DNA of 64,000 nucleotides from Clostridium_AM sp900759715 (lineage in GTDB: Bacteria; Bacillota; Clostridia; Clostridiales; Clostridiaceae), in NCBI GenBank assembly GCA_900759715.1, contig CAAEXF010000131.1:62001-126000 (forward strand). Reading direction: 5' to 3'. The notes under the pieces are model-generated. The model saw only the letters and a program-made list of their open reading frames with translations, searched no databases and was not told the origin of the DNA. The position numbers were made by a program, and so were the translations under genes. Within the stretch, counting starts at the first letter, position 1. The number at the start of each line of letters is the position of its first letter. Positions 16,615 through 24,514 of the stretch are shown piece by piece.

Positions 16615-17262
16615 ATGAGTGAAAGAGAAATTATAGCTCAAAGAATCGCAAAAGAGTTTAAAGACGGAATGGTTGTAAATTTAGGCTTCGGAATTCCTAC
16701 AGCATCAGCTAACTATATACCTGAAGGGGTTAACGTAATTTTACAAACCGAAAACGGTGGTTTGTTATTTGGCCCTAAGCCTAAACTAGGAGAGTCGGAT
16801 CCTGATTTAGGTAATGCAGGTGGTGAACCTATAACTATGCTAGCTGGTGCATCTGCCTTCGACCTATCCTTATCTTTTGCTATTATAAGAGGTGGACATG
16901 TGGATGCTACTGTATTAGGAGCCCTCGAAGTAGATCAACAAGGAAATATAGCTAATTGGAAGATACCTGGTAAGTTCGTTCCTGGTATGGGTGGTGGAAT
17001 GGATTTATTAGTTGGTGCTAAAAAGGTAATTGTAGCAATGACCCATACTGATAAAGCAGGTAATCCTAAGATTCTCAAAAAATGCACTCTTCCGCTTTCC
17101 GCTGCTGGCGTCGTGAATCTAATAATAACTGAAAAAGCAGTTATTGAAGTTTCAAAAGATGGACTAGTGCTAAAAGAAGTGGCTCCTGGAGTAAGCGTAG
17201 AAGATGTAGTAAAAAGCACAGAAGCTGAATTAATTATTCCTGAAAAAATTGGCCTTATGTAG
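16615..17262 (+). CDS. CoA transferase subunit B
   Basis: 215 residues of the beta subunit. The catalytic glutamate lies in LQTENGGLLFGP (about residues 43-54), and GGHVDATVLGALEVDQQGN and KFVPGMGGGMDLLVGAK are the other family blocks (AtoA/CtfB-like). GGGGGT precedes the ATG. It ends the operon and is followed at once by a nested inverted repeat and then by a terminator shared with the convergent hydrolase. Confidence 0.9.
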   Translation: MSEREIIAQRIAKEFKDGMVVNLGFGIPTASANYIPEGVNVILQTENGGLLFGPKPKLGESDPDLGNAGGEPITMLAGASAFDLSLSFAIIRGGHVDATVLGALEVDQQGNIANWKIPGKFVPGMGGGMDLLVGAKKVIVAMTHTDKAGNPKILKKCTLPLSAAGVVNLIITEKAVIEVSKDGLVLKEVAPGVSVEDVVKSTEAELIIPEKIGLM

Positions 17263-17350
17263 TATAGATATCCAACTTGGGTGCTTGACTTATTAGCGGT
17301 ATTCATAGGGGTACCTTGATTAAGTCAATTATCGAAGTTGGATATCTATA
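17263..17350. repeat. Nested inverted repeat after the CoA-transferase operon
   Basis: Outer arms TATAGATATCCAACTT (17263-17278) and its perfect complement (17335-17350), middle arms TTGACTTA (17285-17292) with TAAGTCAA (17321-17328), and an inner GGTA/TACC pair (17298-17301 with 17312-17315) all nest around one centre. It has no T run and lies before the true terminator. It could be a structured RNA 3' end or a small mobile palindromic element. Confidence 0.8.
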
Positions 17351-17381
17351 GTAAAAAGTAACCCAATCCCTTTAATTTTTT

Positions 17382-17418
17382 AAAAGCCTTTACTAATATC
17401 CTATTAGTAAAGGCTTTT
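17382..17418. terminator. Bidirectional terminator between convergent genes
   Basis: A perfect 17-bp stem (17382-17398 with 17402-17418) with a 3-nt loop and A/T-rich ends lies between the CoA-transferase operon (+) and the hydrolase gene (-). Confidence 0.85.
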
Positions 17419-17426
17419 ACCCTTAA

Positions 17427-17963
17427 TTAATTGTCTAGCAAAATTTTCATTACATCGTCCATTGAAAGAACATTAGCAAAACGTCTATTCCAAATCTTAT
17501 GATTATAAAACTCATAAAGTTTCTCACCAGATAGATACTCATTGTCAAAAGTTGTGTTTGTTTCTTCTGGAATAATTATTTTATACCCGTAGTCGAAGGC
17601 ACTTTTACAAGTAGCATCAATACAATATTCTGTTTGAAGTCCTACCAGTATAATGGTGCCTATCTCTTTACTTTCTAAATGCTCCCTTAATTCAGTTCTA
17701 TGAAAAGCACTGTTATACTCTTTTTCAACGATAAATTCACTATCATTAGGTGCTATGTCATCATAAATCTGCCAGCCATCTGTCCCCTGTTCAAGTTCGG
17801 TTCCCTTTCCATCATCATGACGTACATATATAACTTCTTTCTTATTATCTTTTGCAGTTAAAATGAGTTTTTTAATATTTTCAATTACTCTATGTTCATT
17901 ATGAGGATGTTTCTTAATTAATGCATTTTGCACATCTACCACTAGCAAAACAATATTATTCAT
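17427..17963 (-). CDS. Isochorismatase-family cysteine hydrolase
   Basis: 178 residues. The catalytic triad is visible: Asp in LLVVDVQNAL (residue 10), Lys in EKEYNSAFHRT (about 80) and Cys in GLQTEYCIDAT (about 114). Members hydrolyse amides such as nicotinamide, or ether bonds; the substrate here is unknown. AGGAGG precedes the ATG. It lies 35 bp after the threonine-synthase-like gene, so the two may act on one nitrogen compound under the divergent LysR regulator. Confidence 0.88.
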   Translation of the reverse strand: MNNIVLLVVDVQNALIKKHPHNEHRVIENIKKLILTAKDNKKEVIYVRHDDGKGTELEQGTDGWQIYDDIAPNDSEFIVEKEYNSAFHRTELREHLESKEIGTIILVGLQTEYCIDATCKSAFDYGYKIIIPEETNTTFDNEYLSGEKLYEFYNHKIWNRRFANVLSMDDVMKILLDN

Positions 17964-17998
17964 AGTTTGTTCCCTCCTAATTTTATTACTTTCTATTT

Positions 17999-19168
17999 CT
18001 AAAATAACTCAGGTTTATTTTTAAATCCACTAGATGTTCCTATGATAAGAATTCTGCAATTCTTATCCAGTATCCTTTTTTCTATTGCCCTTTTTAGAGC
18101 ACTAAATACTACCGCAGAGGATGTTTCAAGATATAATCCTAAATGAGCCATTTGTCTAACATCATCAATTACATTACCTTGAGGTATATCAATTGCAAAA
18201 CCATCGGAATCCCTTATAGCTACATAAGACTGGTAAGTTACGGTACTCCCTCCGATGGAAGCGGTTAAAGAACATTCGCCCGGAAATTCTTTTCTATAGT
18301 CTTCTCCTTCCAACACTTTGGAAATTCTTCTAAATGGTTCTACACAAACCAACTTTGGTAAGGCAACAATATATCCAAGCTTCAGCAATTCCTTAAAACC
18401 CTCAAATATTCCCCAAAGGAGGTCACCCCTAGATACAGGCACAAATATATATTCAGGTAGGTTGTCTCCAAATTCCTCATATATTTCATAAGCGATTGTC
18501 TTATATCCTTGAACTCCAAAACAATTGCTTCCTACTGCTGGTAAAATATAATTTGTTGCCGGATACCAATCATATTCTTCAACCATTTTCCTCATATAAC
18601 CCCATCTACCATTAGCCGCTATATCATTAGCTTCATCAACTATTACCAGTTCTGCGCCTGTTGCTTCAATAGCAGTCTTGTAAGCAATATTCACATTTGG
18701 TAATGATATGATTTCGCAATCCAGACCTGAATTGGCAGCATAGGCTGCTATGGAAATACCTGCATTGCCGCTTGAGGCAGCTACTATACCTTTTTTGCCC
18801 AATTCAAGTGCTCGTGCCACTACTAGTGGGCTCATTCGGTCTTTATGAGAACCGGTAGGATTTTGGAACTCATTTTTTATAAATATTTCTTTAACTCCCA
18901 AGAGCTTTGCCATTTTCTCAAGCTTCACCACTGGTGTATCGCCTTCACCTAAGGTTGGAAATGTTTCGTAAGGAAGTGTACTTCCATATTTCTGCATACC
19001 TTTTATGCTAGAATTTTTGAAAACTGTTCCCTTATACTGAAATGAAATAGCAGCATTCTCCCCTTTGCCTAGACATTTAGGGCATCCTAAAAAATAATCT
19101 CCTACCAAATATTTTTCTCCACATTTAATACAATACATCGATTCAATTTTTTCATTCATCTTATACAT
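17999..19168 (-). CDS. Threonine-synthase-like PLP enzyme with N-terminal zinc ribbon
   Basis: 389 residues. A CxxC...CxxC ribbon (residues about 13-32) precedes a fold-type II PLP core with the Schiff-base lysine in NPTGSHKDRMSPLV (about 106-119) and the phosphate loop SSGNAGISIAAYA. This layout is that of the short threonine synthases, but the loop reads GSHKDRM rather than GSFKDRG and a full thrC already exists at 7821, so it may act on another O-phospho or beta-substituted amino acid. Neighbours: a cysteine hydrolase downstream and a divergent LysR gene. GAGGA precedes the ATG. Confidence 0.85.
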   Translation of the reverse strand: MYKMNEKIESMYCIKCGEKYLVGDYFLGCPKCLGKGENAAISFQYKGTVFKNSSIKGMQKYGSTLPYETFPTLGEGDTPVVKLEKMAKLLGVKEIFIKNEFQNPTGSHKDRMSPLVVARALELGKKGIVAASSGNAGISIAAYAANSGLDCEIISLPNVNIAYKTAIEATGAELVIVDEANDIAANGRWGYMRKMVEEYDWYPATNYILPAVGSNCFGVQGYKTIAYEIYEEFGDNLPEYIFVPVSRGDLLWGIFEGFKELLKLGYIVALPKLVCVEPFRRISKVLEGEDYRKEFPGECSLTASIGGSTVTYQSYVAIRDSDGFAIDIPQGNVIDDVRQMAHLGLYLETSSAVVFSALKRAIEKRILDKNCRILIIGTSSGFKNKPELF

Positions 19169-19309
19169 AAATAATCCTCTTTCTTTTATAATAGTTTTAT
19201 TGAGTTATTTACAATTTCGATTATAAAAGAGGTTTTTCTATTTGTATAACGAATATATTTAATAGCAACTATCGAAAATATTAATTATAGATAAGGGATG
19301 ATTTGATCT

Positions 19310-20167
19310 ATGGACTATGATCTTTTAATAACCTTCGTTTATCTAGCTAAGCTGAAAAACTTTACTAAAACAGCTGACCAGCTCCATGTGGTTCAGTCTA
19401 CAATCACCAGCAGGATAAAAAATCTTGAATATAATATAGGAGAGACTCTGTTTATCCGAACAAATAAGAATGTGGAACTGACAAATGCAGGAGAAGCTTT
19501 TCTTCCCTACGCTAAACAATTGCTAAGTATACAAGAATCTGCTATTTTTCGGCTTAAATCTCTGGAATTATTTAAAGATACACTTAATATAGGTGTTGTA
19601 CACTCTATTTATGATTGCCATGTGCAGGACATGATTCTTAAATATATGCAGCAAAATAAAAAAATTGCAGTAAAGGTTACTATTGAACACAGTGAAGAAC
19701 TGGTACAATTGCTTCATGATGATCAATTAGATATTGCATTTACATATTGGGACATTAAATCTCCTAAATTCATATGTGAGCCCTTCCATAGCGACAGAAT
19801 CATATTGGTTACTGGTTCACAGAATAGTGCCTCTGCATGCGGTGTCACAGAGGTTGAGCTTAGAAATCTACCTTTATTGTGCTCTGCAATTATGACTACC
19901 CAATTTCAGGAATGGTTCTACTCAATTTTCCCGAAAAACTATGTATATCCACTGGATATCAATATTAGCAGCAGCATCATTAAATTTTTAAAAGAAGGAA
20001 TTGGATTTAGCTTCATGATAGAGTCCGCCGCTAAGAAGTTTCTGGAAGAAGGATCACTAGTGGAAGTAAAGCTTCTCGAAAGCACACCACCAAGTATAGA
20101 AAGCTATATGTTAATAAACAGACAGCGAATTAATTCGGAAGCAGTAAGTCAATGGCTGACTGAGTAA
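19310..20167 (+). CDS. LysR-family transcriptional regulator
   Basis: 285 residues. The N-terminal winged helix-turn-helix (residues 1-60: FVYLAKLKNFTKTADQLHVV, QSTITSRIKNLEYNIGETLF) is followed by a periplasmic-binding-like effector domain. It is divergent from the threonine-synthase-like/hydrolase operon across 141 bp, the normal arrangement for a LysR regulator and its target. It is followed by a terminator shared with the thiamine operon. The effector is unknown. Confidence 0.92.
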   Translation: MDYDLLITFVYLAKLKNFTKTADQLHVVQSTITSRIKNLEYNIGETLFIRTNKNVELTNAGEAFLPYAKQLLSIQESAIFRLKSLELFKDTLNIGVVHSIYDCHVQDMILKYMQQNKKIAVKVTIEHSEELVQLLHDDQLDIAFTYWDIKSPKFICEPFHSDRIILVTGSQNSASACGVTEVELRNLPLLCSAIMTTQFQEWFYSIFPKNYVYPLDINISSSIIKFLKEGIGFSFMIESAAKKFLEEGSLVEVKLLESTPPSIESYMLINRQRINSEAVSQWLTE

Positions 20168-20171
20168 ATAC

Positions 20172-20212
20172 GAAAAAAGCCCAGAAGCAATGTGATTCAA
20201 TGCTTCTGGGTT
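20172..20212 (-). terminator. Terminator of the thiamine operon (also usable by LysR)
   Basis: A 12-bp stem (20178-20189 with 20201-20212, one G-U pair) is followed on the minus strand by TTTTTT. It lies between convergent genes. Confidence 0.85.
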
Positions 20213-20226
20213 AAATATGTATAAAA

Positions 20227-21246
20227 CTATTTAACTTCATCAAGATTTACATAACAATCTTCCGCCTTAACTTCTCCTTTTAACATACCTTTTTCTTGTA
20301 ACCATTTTATATTATTTTCCCAAACCTTCTTATCCTGGTATAAGAAAGGCTCATCCTTTGATTCCATCTTAGGAAGAAGCACATTCATGCTTTGTTTTTC
20401 CACTGCTTCTATAAGAGGGAAGTTGTCCTTTTGTTGATTATTTAATAATATGCTTAAGGATTTATCTGGATTATTCTTAGTAAACTCATAGCCTTTTTTA
20501 GCAGCTTTCATAAACTTCTTTAAAGTTTCAGGCTTGTCTTTTAAGGTCTTATCGCTTGTAACAAAAACTTCTTCATAATAGTTGGGTACTCCATATTTAG
20601 CTGGGTCAAAATAGTTTACTTGGTGTCCTTCATGCTCAAGTACAGGAACCTCGTGATTTATAAGTCCTCCAGTTGTAGCATCAACTTTTTTTGTTGTCAT
20701 GGAAGAAAGTAATTCGAAACCTACATCTATTGATTTTATTGAATTTGGATCTCCTCCATCTGCTTTTATCATACTTTTAACATATTCTATGTTTAGAGGA
20801 TTTCCTGAAAATCCAATAGTCTTTCCTGACAAATCCTTTGGTGAATTTATATTTTTTTCTTTTAAAGATATAACTACATTTAATGGTGTATGTACTATTG
20901 CTCCAATAGATTTTACTGGAACCTTTTCATTGGCTCTTGCCATTACTATGTCTGGTTGATAATAAATACCTATAGTTGCTTTGTTTGCAGCTGTTAATGT
21001 TAGAGGATCTGTTGCATTAGACGGATATTTAATATTTACCTTTAATCCTTCTTCTTTAAAGTAGCCGTTTTCAATAGCTGCATATATAAAGGTATGTATT
21101 GCATTTGGATACCAATCCAGTACTAAATCTACCTCTTCTAGCTTTTCTGGGCTGCTGCTAGTAGCTTGTTTACTTCCGCATCCAGCTAACATGAAAGTTA
21201 CAAATGTAAATACTAATAATAGTGATAAATACTTTAACTTTTTCAT
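20227..21246 (-). CDS. thiY: Thiamine-precursor ABC transporter, substrate-binding lipoprotein
   Basis: 339 residues. A lipoprotein signal with lipobox LAGC (Cys about 23) precedes an NMT1/THI5-like binding domain; WYPNAIHTFIYAAIENGYF is the signature of the pyrimidine-binding group. By analogy with ThiY it captures a thiamine degradation product such as N-formyl-HMP amine outside the membrane. It overlaps the permease gene by one base, and the TPP riboswitch upstream of tenA supports the assignment. Confidence 0.88.
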   Translation of the reverse strand: MKKLKYLSLLLVFTFVTFMLAGCGSKQATSSSPEKLEEVDLVLDWYPNAIHTFIYAAIENGYFKEEGLKVNIKYPSNATDPLTLTAANKATIGIYYQPDIVMARANEKVPVKSIGAIVHTPLNVVISLKEKNINSPKDLSGKTIGFSGNPLNIEYVKSMIKADGGDPNSIKSIDVGFELLSSMTTKKVDATTGGLINHEVPVLEHEGHQVNYFDPAKYGVPNYYEEVFVTSDKTLKDKPETLKKFMKAAKKGYEFTKNNPDKSLSILLNNQQKDNFPLIEAVEKQSMNVLLPKMESKDEPFLYQDKKVWENNIKWLQEKGMLKGEVKAEDCYVNLDEVK

Positions 21247-21986
21247 TATTCATTCCTCCATTTTATTATTTTATTTTCTAATATACTAATTATGGCAACA
21301 AGAATCATTGTAACAAAGGATAAAATTACAATTGGCGCAAAAACTGCAGCTCCATCTAATTGAGTCATCATTCTTTTGCTGAAATATCCAAGCCCTGACT
21401 GAGCTCCAAGCCACTCACTGATGGCAGCACCTATCATACTAAGGGACACTGTTATTTTTAAAGCAGAAAAGAAATATGGCATTGCTGAAGGAAGCTTCAG
21501 TTTAATAAATATATCCATTTTGCTTGCTCCATAGGTCATTAAAAGCTCCTCCATCTCTCTTTTTGTAGAGCGAAGACCGTCATATACATTTATAGTTATA
21601 GGGAAAAAGGTCATAAGTACAGTTGCCAATACCTTACTCCAAATACTATATCCAAACCACAGCACAAATATTGGAGCTAAAGTAGTAATAGGTATAGTTT
21701 GCGTTACTACTACAATAGGATATATTGCCTTTTGTATATTTTCACTTAAATTCATTGCTACAGCCAAAGCTACTCCTAAAACTATTGATATAGTAAGTCC
21801 TATAAAAGTAACTAACAATGTGGCAGGAAGATGTACCAAGAAAAGTTCTTTCCTTAATATCCAAATCTTTTCTAAAATGCTGCTAGGTGATGGAAGTATA
21901 TACGCTGCATCTATATATCTTGCAAGTCCCTCCCAAATTATAATAAATATAATACCTACAATTATTGATGATTTATACTTCTTCAT
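21246..21986 (-). CDS. thiX: Thiamine-precursor ABC transporter, permease
   Basis: 246 residues with about six membrane segments and the permease-ATPase contact loop ELLMTYGASKMDIFIKLKLP (EAA motif) near residue 145. It belongs to the SsuC/TauC/ThiX class of permeases. It overlaps the ATPase gene by 4 bases and the binding-protein gene by one, so the three are translated together. Confidence 0.88.
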   Translation of the reverse strand: MKKYKSSIIVGIIFIIIWEGLARYIDAAYILPSPSSILEKIWILRKELFLVHLPATLLVTFIGLTISIVLGVALAVAMNLSENIQKAIYPIVVVTQTIPITTLAPIFVLWFGYSIWSKVLATVLMTFFPITINVYDGLRSTKREMEELLMTYGASKMDIFIKLKLPSAMPYFFSALKITVSLSMIGAAISEWLGAQSGLGYFSKRMMTQLDGAAVFAPIVILSFVTMILVAIISILENKIIKWRNE

Positions 21987-22735
21987 AGCTCAACCCTCTG
22001 CTTTAATTCATTTACAAGCTCTTCTTTTATGCTTAGTATTTCAGGTCTGCTTAACATATGCCTTTCCCTTGGATAACCAACTGGTACTACTACTTCCTTT
22101 AGTTTGGTAATAGGCTTTTCAGAAACAACAAATATCTTATTAGATAAAAACAATGCTTCCTCAACATCATGAGTTATGAATAGTATGGTCTTATTAAACT
22201 TTGACCACTGACTTAAAAGCCACTCCTGCATAGAAATCTTAGTTATTGCATCTAGTGCGCTAAAGGGCTCATCTAAAAGCATAACCTCTGCCCCTGTAAG
22301 TAGTGTTCTAATAAAAGAAACTCTCTGCTTCATCCCCCCTGATAAATCCTTTGGATACTTGTCTTTATAACTGTCCAATCCAAAAGCCTCCAAAAATTCT
22401 TCAGCCTTCTTTTTTGCATTTTTTTGCTTTCTACCGCCTACCTCTAATGGTAGACAGGCATTTTCTAAAATAGTTCTCCAGGGTATTAGCAAATCACTTT
22501 GAGGCATATATCCTATAGGGCTGTCGATATTGTTAACATTTTTATCATTAATATAAATATCTCCATCTGAGTTTTTCTCAAGTCTTGAAATCAATCTAAA
22601 TATAGTGCTCTTACCGCATCCACTTGGGCCAATTATGCTTATAAATTCTCCCCTATTTACATGAAAGTTTAAATTATCTATAAGAAGTTTTGAATCATTC
22701 TTATACTTAAAATTAACATTAAAAAACTTTAACAT
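21983..22735 (-). CDS. thiZ: Thiamine-precursor ABC transporter, ATP-binding subunit
   Basis: 250 residues with Walker A GPSGCGKSTIF (about 36-46), signature LSGGMKQR, Walker B VMLLDEPFSALD and switch His in FITHDVEEA. It is a SsuB/TauB-type ATPase, assigned to thiamine precursor uptake by operon context. It starts 6 bp after tenA. Confidence 0.88.
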   Translation of the reverse strand: MLKFFNVNFKYKNDSKLLIDNLNFHVNRGEFISIIGPSGCGKSTIFRLISRLEKNSDGDIYINDKNVNNIDSPIGYMPQSDLLIPWRTILENACLPLEVGGRKQKNAKKKAEEFLEAFGLDSYKDKYPKDLSGGMKQRVSFIRTLLTGAEVMLLDEPFSALDAITKISMQEWLLSQWSKFNKTILFITHDVEEALFLSNKIFVVSEKPITKLKEVVVPVGYPRERHMLSRPEILSIKEELVNELKQRVEL

Positions 22736-22741
22736 TGAGAG

Positions 22742-23401
22742 TTACATCTCCTTATTGTAAGACATGTCCCAAAACATGTATTCATATTTACTGGTATTTA
22801 TAAATATCTCCTTCAGCTTTTCCTTATCCTTTGCGGAAAGGTTTTCTGAAAGCTCATCTACTAAATCTATAACCCATTGAGTAGCGTCTTTATACTCTTC
22901 TGAAATATATCTCCTAATCCATTCTCCGTAAAATTCATGTTCCGTTGCCCCAGGATTTTTACTTAAAACTTTACCAATCTCTAAGTAGCTCCACATGCAA
23001 GCTAGTAGAGATACTAAAAGCTCTGCCAAGCCACCCATCTGAGATACTGCAAGCATATAATGAGTATAGGAAATATTTGAAAGTGAAGCTTTTGTATTTT
23101 CAATTTCCTCTTGAGTAATCCCAAGTCTTTTCATATAGGAACGGTGAATACTCATTTCCCCATTTAATATTCCATTTACCATAGTTGAAAAGCCCTGCAT
23201 TATCTCTTCTCTATCTGACTTTACTACACCTAATGCATAAACTTTTGCGTAATCTAAAAGATATATGTAATCTTGAATCATATAAAACTTAAACTTATCT
23301 ACCTCTAAAGTACCATCCCCAATACCCTTTACAAAGGGATGAGTATAATAGGATTCCCAAATCTCTTTTACGCTTTCGTATAAACTTTCCGAAAACTTCA
23401 T
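22742..23401 (-). CDS. tenA: TenA-family thiaminase II / aminopyrimidine aminohydrolase
   Basis: 219 residues of the all-helical TenA fold. The catalytic Cys lies in LVSLLACMWSYLEIG (about residue 135) and the C-terminal acid region is SKYEYMFWDMSY. It hydrolyses the aminopyrimidine released from damaged thiamine so that HMP can be salvaged. First gene of the operon, 30-40 bp after a terminator governed by a TPP riboswitch. GGAGGCGTT precedes the ATG. Confidence 0.93.
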   Translation of the reverse strand: MKFSESLYESVKEIWESYYTHPFVKGIGDGTLEVDKFKFYMIQDYIYLLDYAKVYALGVVKSDREEIMQGFSTMVNGILNGEMSIHRSYMKRLGITQEEIENTKASLSNISYTHYMLAVSQMGGLAELLVSLLACMWSYLEIGKVLSKNPGATEHEFYGEWIRRYISEEYKDATQWVIDLVDELSENLSAKDKEKLKEIFINTSKYEYMFWDMSYNKEM

Positions 23402-23435
23402 ATTAACGCCTCCCGAATTTTTTAATTTTTAAATA

Positions 23436-23469
23436 TAAAAAAGGTACAAACCAGCTAGAGGTTTGTACC
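23436..23469 (-). terminator. Terminator of the TPP riboswitch expression platform
   Basis: On the minus strand GGTACAAACC (23460-23469) pairs with GGTTTGTACC (23443-23452), followed by TTTTTTAT. It lies between the TPP aptamer and tenA, so it should form when TPP is bound. Confidence 0.88.
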
Positions 23470-23511
23470 TATATCTTTAAAACTATAAAGGTATTTTTCA
23501 AATACATAAAA

Positions 23512-23600
23512 CCTCTTCCTACGCTGGTATTATCCAGATCAGGTTATAGGGTCAAAGAATTTCATTCTTAATCTCAGCTGGTAACACCAGCCCCCCTGGG
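23512..23600 (-). ncRNA. TPP riboswitch (THI box)
   Basis: Read on the minus strand the conserved blocks are GGGGGGCTGG, the signature GCTGAGATTAAGAA, GACCCTATAACCTGATCTGG and ATACCAGCGTAGGAAG, in the order of the thi-box aptamer. Downstream are the terminator at 23436-23469 and tenA-thiZXY, whose products salvage thiamine pyrimidine, so the expected logic is off with TPP. Confidence 0.95.
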
Positions 23601-23687
23601 ATCAATGATCTTAATTTATTAAGTTTTCCTACAAAGTCATCTTACTACACTACGTTAACAACGTCAATAGTAGTATCTAAAATCTTT

Positions 23688-24149
23688 CTACTTTACGATT
23701 CTTAACTGCACCTTTAAAGAGTGCGGATTTTTTCTTATAACTACAATGCTATAGGAATAGTTTTTAACTATATACTCCATGACATCATAGTACTTTTTTT
23801 CAAGCACATACAAACATACTCCATTTTTATTTACAAAGCTGTACAGGTTATCTGTTTTTTTTATATATAGATTATCCCATTCTCTAACTTGAAAATTTTT
23901 ATTTGGTATATCAAATATTATTCCTCTTGATTTTAATATTGCTACTAGTGAATTAAATACTGAATCAACCTTTTTGTCCTCTTCTTTCAGCCTTTCCTTT
24001 TCATTTATTAAGTTATTAAAGTCGCTTTGTTCACTTTTAAGTTTTAACTTCAGTTTTTCTTTTCTGCTGTCTAAATTATTTATTTTTCTATTTTTGAAAT
24101 CATTATATGTTCTTATAAGCTTGGACAACAAACCATCTTTTTCACTCAT
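23688..24149 (-). CDS. Hypothetical coiled-coil protein
   Basis: 153 residues that I do not recognise. Residues about 15-70 are lysine/glutamate-rich with heptad-like spacing (coiled coil); the second half is a mixed alpha/beta domain with NLYSFVNKNGVCLYVLEKKYYD. There is no signal peptide or membrane segment. AAGGAG precedes the ATG. It diverges from a second small coiled-coil gene across 62 bp and is separated from the chemosensory operon by that gene. Confidence 0.7.
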   Translation of the reverse strand: MSEKDGLLSKLIRTYNDFKNRKINNLDSRKEKLKLKLKSEQSDFNNLINEKERLKEEDKKVDSVFNSLVAILKSRGIIFDIPNKNFQVREWDNLYIKKTDNLYSFVNKNGVCLYVLEKKYYDVMEYIVKNYSYSIVVIRKNPHSLKVQLRIVK

Positions 24150-24211
24150 GCTTTTCTCCTTGCCTTAATGGTTAAATTAGGTATAAAATAACACTATGGG
24201 AGGTGTTAAAT

Positions 24212-24508
24212 ATGGATAAAATTTATTTAAATATAATAAAATTCTTAAAAACACTAAAAAGATTATTATTATCTCTCATAAAATATTGCAGTACCTTTTT
24301 CCAGAGAAAAGAAACTATTGACAATATGTATACTTCAATAATACAAAACAAAACAATAGAAATCAAAGGTCTGGAAAAAGAATTAAATAATGTACATAGC
24401 AAAAATATTAAGTTAAAAAGAGAAATTGAAGTTATAAAAAATTCTTTAAATAAAAAGAATATGATTATATCCAATCTTCAAGACTTAATAACCAAAAGGG
24501 TAGACTAA
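24212..24508 (+). CDS. Hypothetical small coiled-coil protein
   Basis: 98 residues, started at ATG 24212 because GGGAGG lies 8 nt upstream. The first 30 residues are hydrophobic and basic (LLLSLIKYCSTFF may be a membrane-associated helix); residues 40-95 are a charged coiled coil (IEIKGLEKELNNVHSKNIKL). No known family. It converges on the GGDEF gene with only 6 bp between stops. Confidence 0.6.
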   Translation: MDKIYLNIIKFLKTLKRLLLSLIKYCSTFFQRKETIDNMYTSIIQNKTIEIKGLEKELNNVHSKNIKLKREIEVIKNSLNKKNMIISNLQDLITKRVD

Positions 24509-24514
24509 AGATAC

